This document shows positions 59,001 through 64,000 of a stretch of DNA of 64,000 nt, piece by piece. Under the pieces are notes generated by a model that had not been told where the DNA came from, ran no database searches, and saw nothing but the letters and a program-made list of their open reading frames with translations. Numbering within the stretch: the first letter of the stretch is position 1; each line of letters starts with the position of its first letter. The DNA is taken from contig JAUJPP010000005.1 in assembly GCA_030562195.1 (NCBI GenBank), forward strand, positions 27,391,106-27,455,105. Reading direction: 5' to 3'. Origin of the DNA: Nipponacmea schrenckii (Eukaryota > Mollusca > Gastropoda > Lottiidae). The translations under genes and the position numbers were made by a program.

Positions 59001-62000
59001 AAGTTATAACATGAATGAATTTTTTTTGACTATTTAAAGATTTTATAGTCGTATTGCTGTTAATAAAGAACAAGCTAGTGCTATTAAGCATATTGTATCG
59101 GGAACTTCTAGACCAGCACCATATTTAGTGTTTGGACCTCCTGGAACTGGTAAAACATTTACTATTGTAGAAGCCATGAAACAAGTGAGTTACTCTCAAA
59201 TGAGGATCTATTTGAGCATACTTATCTCAAGTGAAATGATTATTTACTATTTCTAATGCTAAAGTTACAAAAACTTGATTAAATTTGAGAAGTTAATGTC
59301 TAAAATTGTTCATATTCTTAGAGTAGAAAATGTGTATGATTTAATGCTTTTCTTCAAAACTCTGGTCATATGATTGCAGACAGTTTCCCTTTTTAAAGCC
59401 CAAATTTCACCCAATGAAAATGATTCTTATTCTACAAATTTTTTTACAAGCTTTCTTGTTATTTTGTTTTTATGAATAGGTATTAACCTGTCACCCTACA
59501 GCTCATATTCTAGCCTGTACACCTTCAAATAATGCTGCTGATTTAATCACAGAACGATTATTAGAAAATGAAAATGTATTAGGTGGTATATTGAGATTGA
59601 ATGCTGTTTCCCGTAGTTGGAAATCAGTTCCTGATAGAATTAAGGTACTGGTATTTTACACTTATTGCTTAATTGATTTCAAGTATTGTTGCCACATAAG
59701 TGACTTAAAAGGTATTTGAGATGTGAATAAATTGACCATGTTCTTGTATGAAAAGCAATTTTTTTTAGTAATGTTATAAAATATTACGATTTAAAATTTT
59801 TTTGCTCCATCAATTCTAATGCCAATGGAGATTATTGTTCATAATATATTTCATTATTAGCTTATACACCTTTTGTTAAAAATCTTGTCAGAGAAATTGA
59901 AAAAATTCTTTTATTTTTAGTCTGTTTGTAATTTTAATAAAGAAAGTGGAACATATTATTATCCTAATAAACAAACCTTACAGAAACATAGAGTTATAGT
60001 ATGTACTGCCATTACTGCTGGAAGGTAAGGTACTGACATGATATCTCCTGTTTGTAAAGGCATTGACAGTTTAGGATGCTAAAGTCAGAAATTCAAAGGA
60101 ATTGAGGTTATCTTCTCCGACTGTCAATATTAGTTGTGGAAAGTTTATATTTTTATTTCATTTTACAAGAGGCTCTCAAATATAACTGGCTATAGAATAT
60201 TTTTATTGAATTGGGGGCAACAAATATGACATGAATATCAAAGTTAATGTTTCATAAAGCCACTTATTCTAAAGATCATGATAGAAGATAGAGGTTATGT
60301 CCTACTAGGTATGATAATCTGGATCAATTAGTGCTTTGATGAGTTAGAACTTAGACTGGTGTACTTCAACACATATTCTTAGAAAGATTATACATGTTGC
60401 TTGTATTGAATAGCAACAAATTTTAACGAGACTAATCAGAAAGAATAAAATATCAAACTCTTTGAAGTTGCTGATAAAAAAATGATTTGATAATTTGGTG
60501 TAAGTTACATTGTCTTACATCCTGTTTTTATTATTTTATTTCAGATTAGCCTCAGCCAGGTTTCCTAAGGGACATTTTACACATGTATTTTTTGATGAAG
60601 CTGGTCATTCTTTAGAACCAGAAACTTTAATCTCAGTAACTAATATACTAACTATTGGTACTGGTTTATTGGTTCTTGCTGGTGACCAAGAACAACTGGG
60701 TCCTATCTTGCGTTCACCTTTTGCTATAAAATATGGACTGAGTAAGTATTTTGATCTTGAAAGTATTTATTACAGTAGAAACTGTATTAACAGACCACTC
60801 AAGGTAACAATCCAAACAATAGCAAATTGCTGAAAAAAATATCTTGTTTAATCTCATCTAGTGGTCTAAGTTTGAACAAGAGAGATAATGGGAACTCCTG
60901 AGAATTCACAATTAAAATTTTTCATACAAAAATACCAAAATCTGTATTAATATTTAAGTAAACAATTTTCCAGTGATATGATATTTCATTTAGACCTTAT
61001 CATCTCTTGACCTTAATGTTTCTTGACAGAATGTGAAACTACTTCGATCTGTATCTTGCTTAAAGCAGGTCTTATAAGTCCATTGAATTCTATATATGAA
61101 TTGAATATCTGATGATATATAGATAAGCTAATTAAGAATTTAATTCTATTATTTTTAGATATGTCATTGTTAGAAAGATATATGATACAAGAAGAAGTTT
61201 ATGCTAAAATAGCTTCTGAATCCGGTGTTTTGAAATATAATCCTAATGTTTTAACCAAATTGGTGAAAAATTATCGATCTCATGCCGATATTTTACGTCA
61301 TCCTAATCTTCTTTTTTATGACAATGAATTGGAAGCATGTGCTGATAAATCTATAGCTAATATGATGTGCGGGTGGGAAGGTCTTCCCAACAAAAAGTTT
61401 CCCATAATATTTCATCCATTATATGGGGAGGAGTTACGGGAAGAAAGAAGTCCATCATTTTTCAACCCAGAAGAAGCGTATCTTGTATTACAGTATGTGA
61501 AAGATTTAAAGAAATTAACAGGGAAATATAAATTAGAAGATAAGGATATCGGTATTATAACACCATACCAAAAACAAGTAGGTATTGTGCTTGAGGTTAA
61601 TATGTAGACACTCACATCTAATGTTGTATTGCATTTGTTGTAGACACAATAGAAGCTACAATTTTCAAAGGATTTTCATGGAACATGGTGTGAGCATTGA
61701 AATGGATACGATGTCAGTCAAGTTTGATTTAGACAATTTTTTAATCAATGATTTTTGAGTTATTGCCCCTGCCTCTATAGATTCTTTTGTTGTAGACCCA
61801 ATAGAAGCTTGACTTTGTAAAATCAGGTCAAAATTGTATTGTGGGTCTAATGGAAGCTGAAATTTTCAATGGATTTTTATGAAACTTGGTGTTAATTTAT
61901 AATTCAGTGGTTTTGAGTTATTGCTCGGTATATTATTCAAATTTAATGTTGCCAGTGGGCACATATTATCTTACCTGTCAAGCTATCTTTTTCATTCATG

Positions 62001-63678
62001 GTTGACATACCTTTACTTTTTATTACATTAAGGTTCAGAAAATTCAACATATGATGTCATCTAATAGATGGAAGAACATTCGAGTTGGTTCAGTTGAAGA
62101 ATTTCAAGGTCAAGAAAGAAAAGTGATCATTGTATCTACTGTTAGAAGTAGTCCAGAATATTTATCTCTAGATATCAACTTTAAACTAGGATTTCTACGT
62201 AATCCAAAGGTACTGTACTGCCTATGGTATTAATATTTGTCTGCTGAAATGTACTAGATAATTTAGAATACACATTATAATAATAATAACAACAAACTCT
62301 TCATTTTACATGGGTCACAATTAGGTGCCAAAAACAAAGCAATACAATGGATGAAAAAAAAATGATACATCATTTTTCAATGTACCGGTACAATTCATAT
62401 AAAAATATACAAGTACATGTACATGTGCATTAGATGGACCGATCTATGTTCCGGCGATAAGTACATGACCGCAAAGGAAATATACATACTTCAGCGTACA
62501 ATTTGTTTAAAAATACACCAGTACATGTGTATTAAATGGACAGATCTATAAAAAGGGAATTCATTTAGCAATAGACTGGTATTATAAAGGGAAACTTGTG
62601 AAGAAAGGGTGGATTCTAAATTTTATTTTAGGCTACAGCTTAATTTGGAATGTGTAGTTCAATATATTATGTCAAATAGGTTCTCTCTGGTAACACAAGG
62701 ATAGGATAACTGGTACTAGGTTAACCAGGCCTTAATTTCATAATCTAATTATGAATGTTTTGAAATTTTATAGAGATTCAATGTAACAGTAACAAGAGCC
62801 AAGTCTTTATTGATAATTATTGGTAATCCTAATATTTTATCTTTAGATGACAATTGGAGTAGGTATGTTATATTTTGTATAATTTTGTAAGTAATTGGTT
62901 AAATCCCGAATAGCTTTTGCTACCTATTTGTTTACAAGCAGAAATTATCAAGATAGAAATATCTATGTCCAATTATTGCATCTGGATCTTATGGAGAATA
63001 GTGACAATGCAAAACCAAACAAAAAGTGTAGTAAAATAGGAATAAACACTCTAGAATGGTTGCCTTTGCTAAAGCAATGTTTAGCTTAAAAACAAAAAGT
63101 TAAATAGAAAACTTAACTAAGCATTACTAAATTAGCTATCCAGCTAGTATTGCTGTGCTAAATCTATAGTTAATTTATGCAGTGTGAGGTTAAGAAATGA
63201 TATTATCAGAATATTTACATTACTCTTTAACTGTTCTTTTTTACTGTATAGTTTTATAGAATATATCAAAACCAATGGTGGAGTGGCAGGATCAGAAACA
63301 CTGGATGATCAAGATGAAATCTTAGAAGATATCATTCAGAGACTTAACATAGTACATTTAACAGATATTGGTAAGTAAGCTCAGATAAAATAATGTGCTT
63401 CTTAATGTTATTTAAGAACTTACAGGTGATTTAATTTCAAGGCAATTTGTGAAACAATAGACATAATATTTAAATGACATTAGAAGGCAGTAGTTATGAT
63501 ATTTATATAATTTGTGAATGTCATTTAAAGACTAAATATAGCTGTTTTTTGTATTTGCTGTTAACACTGGAAACTTGAACCAGTGATTGCTGTTCCATCA
63601 AGCTAGTGTTATTAACTTTTTCCAGATATTGAAACAGCAAGTCATTATAATGAACAGCCTTGGAGGAAGGATATTTAG
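53061..63678 (+). CDS. MOV10: MOV10-type SF1 RNA helicase with U1-type zinc finger
   Basis: UPF1-like 5'-3' RNA helicase; MOV10 acts in RNA silencing, mRNA decay and retroelement restriction in cytoplasmic granules. Exons: 53061-53211, 53538-54020, 54893-55240, 55584-55830, 56358-56498, 56823-56985, 58330-58472, 58705-58896, 59040-59184, 59480-59644, 59921-60024, 60545-60741, 61159-61577, 62033-62209, 62774-62862, 63252-63370, 63626-63678; about 1111 residues. Features: zinc finger CVACGVSC...HVIGRRH (Cx2Cx12Hx5H), MOV10-like [20 protein letters not shown], Walker A GPPGTGKT (about 655-662), DEAGH (about 778), [32 protein letters not shown] and VTVTRAK. All helicase motifs are intact. DEAGH favours MOV10 over MOV10L1. 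The exon 2-3 junction is uncertain: the in-phase donor (CATG/GTCTTA) is poor, while a better-looking GTTTGT at 54037 is out of phase with the obvious acceptor. Confidence 0.92.
54115..54660 (+). mobile_element. TATACGCCC-bounded repeat in MOV10-type intron 2
   Basis: Opens with TTATACGCCCTCACATGAAA and closes with GAGGGCGTATCTGCACGC. Inside are three ~170-bp units sharing TTGTGCTCACTCTACA, TTTTGATTGGATTT, TGGTATGTGAGTTCATGGCA and TGATTTTGGTGATGATCGGA. The ends match those of the 25.9-27.9 kb satellite element, but the internal repeat differs. Confidence 0.72.
54675..54850 (+). repeat. Dispersed repeat unit related to 61625-61980
   Basis: CAATAGAAGCTACAATTTT, GATGAAACTTGGTATGGGTA and GTCAAGTTTGATGAGTTTTC recur with changes in the intron at 61625-61980 of the same gene. 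Nature unknown. Confidence 0.55.
57111..57560 (+). repeat. 150-bp tandem repeat with hairpin, three copies
   Basis: Units begin TTACATCAAAAACAGGGAAT at 57111, 57261 and 57411, exactly 150 bp apart, with very few differences. The unit junction forms a near-perfect hairpin: TTCCCTGTTTTT, a short loop, AAAAACAGGGAA. It lies in the 1.3-kb intron between exons ending 56985 and starting 58330. Confidence 0.92.
61625..61980 (+). repeat. Diverged tandem repeat in a MOV10-type intron
   Basis: Two or three degenerate units around ACAATAGAAGCTACAATTTT, GATTTTTATGAAACTTGGTG and GATTTTTGAGTTATTGCCC, ending near GTGGGCACATATTATC. It resembles 54675-54850 and, more loosely, the satellite family at 26 kb. 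Confidence 0.55.
62276..62530 (+). repeat. (AAT)n-associated dispersed repeat, copy 3
   Basis: ATAATAATAATAACAACAAA then TTTTACATGGGTCACAATTA match 7797-7870. Two similar halves follow (TACAATTCATATAAAAATAT and TACAATTTGTTTAAAAATAC, each leading to AGTACATGT). Confidence 0.6.
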
Positions 63679-64000
63679 TGTTGAAGAATCAACTGTAATG
63701 CAGTAACATTGTATTTACATACTTACCGTACAGCCTTATTCAACAATCAAGCCATTCATGTTAATTGCTCAAACAAGATATTTAGCCAGTATCTAGGAAA
63801 GAAAATTCAATATCAGACACCATGCATATTTAATAACTAATTTATGCAATATACCTCCACACATTCATGTGTCCTTCCTACATTAGGGACATATTCATGT
63901 GGGCGTATAAAATTTATTTGTTATGACCTTAATACCATTGTTATTATATAGTATATTATATATGTCTTGTGTTCTATTGTTATTATTTTAATACATTTTT
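63679..64000. other. 3' flank of the MOV10-type gene
   Basis: Non-coding. ATTCATGTGGGCGTATAAAA at 63893-63912 is another right-hand end of the GGGCGTATA family, preceded by little recognisable body. Confidence 0.55.

Noticed and set aside
62895..63089. Extra exon in the MOV10-type gene
   Set aside because: Joining 62862 to 63252 gives the conserved [16 protein letters not shown] region in phase; using this frame would break it.

Overview
This is eukaryotic nuclear DNA. Genes are split by GT-AG introns, the sequence is strongly AT-rich, introns and spacers are full of decayed transposons, and every recognisable protein is an animal family. The gene set, the dispersed GGAC-repeat satellites and the intron style suggest a lophotrochozoan, most likely a marine mollusc such as a gastropod. 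That placement is inference, because there is no marker gene here that settles it.

Layout. 1-10173 (+): the 3' part of an ephexin-family Rho GEF (DH-PH-SH3). 13795-20808 (-): complete ALG3, the ER dolichol-linked mannosyltransferase. 21073-22584 (+): a small cysteine-rich folate-receptor-like protein with signal peptide and probable GPI anchor, head to head with ALG3 (264 bp between start codons). 22.6-28.0 kb: repeats, with a 480-bp direct duplication around a truncated element and a 2-kb satellite. 28246-30033 (+): a single-exon RING-H2 E3 ligase. 31340-32758: a hAT element with perfect 8-bp target duplication. 33965-37707 (-): complete GH29 alpha-L-fucosidase in eight exons. 38.6-39.6 kb: a wrecked Ty3/Gypsy pol. 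40953-46544: a foldback-like structure whose inverted ends are 30-bp minisatellites, containing a dead LINE. 47664-51716 (-): a USP-family deubiquitinase with N-terminal membrane segments. 53061-63678 (+): a complete MOV10-type SF1 RNA helicase with a U1-type zinc finger.

The genes do not form a pathway; this is ordinary animal gene order. ALG3 and the fucosidase both concern N-glycans (assembly in the ER, degradation in the lysosome), and the RING ligase and USP have opposing ubiquitin roles, but neither pairing is evidence of co-regulation. Exon coordinates were derived by hand from reading frame, splice consensus and family similarity. In the multi-exon genes the phases close, with two junctions flagged as weak.

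The most interesting structures are not genes: (1) a minisatellite in the Rho GEF made from repeated copies of a real splice acceptor plus the start of its exon; (2) two 1.1-kb inverted copies of one element in ALG3 introns, bracketing exons 4-7; (3) the foldback-like element with 8-bp flanking repeats; (4) the duplication around the third copy of the ALG3 intron element; (5) a dispersed family bounded by TATACGCCC / GGGCGTATA.
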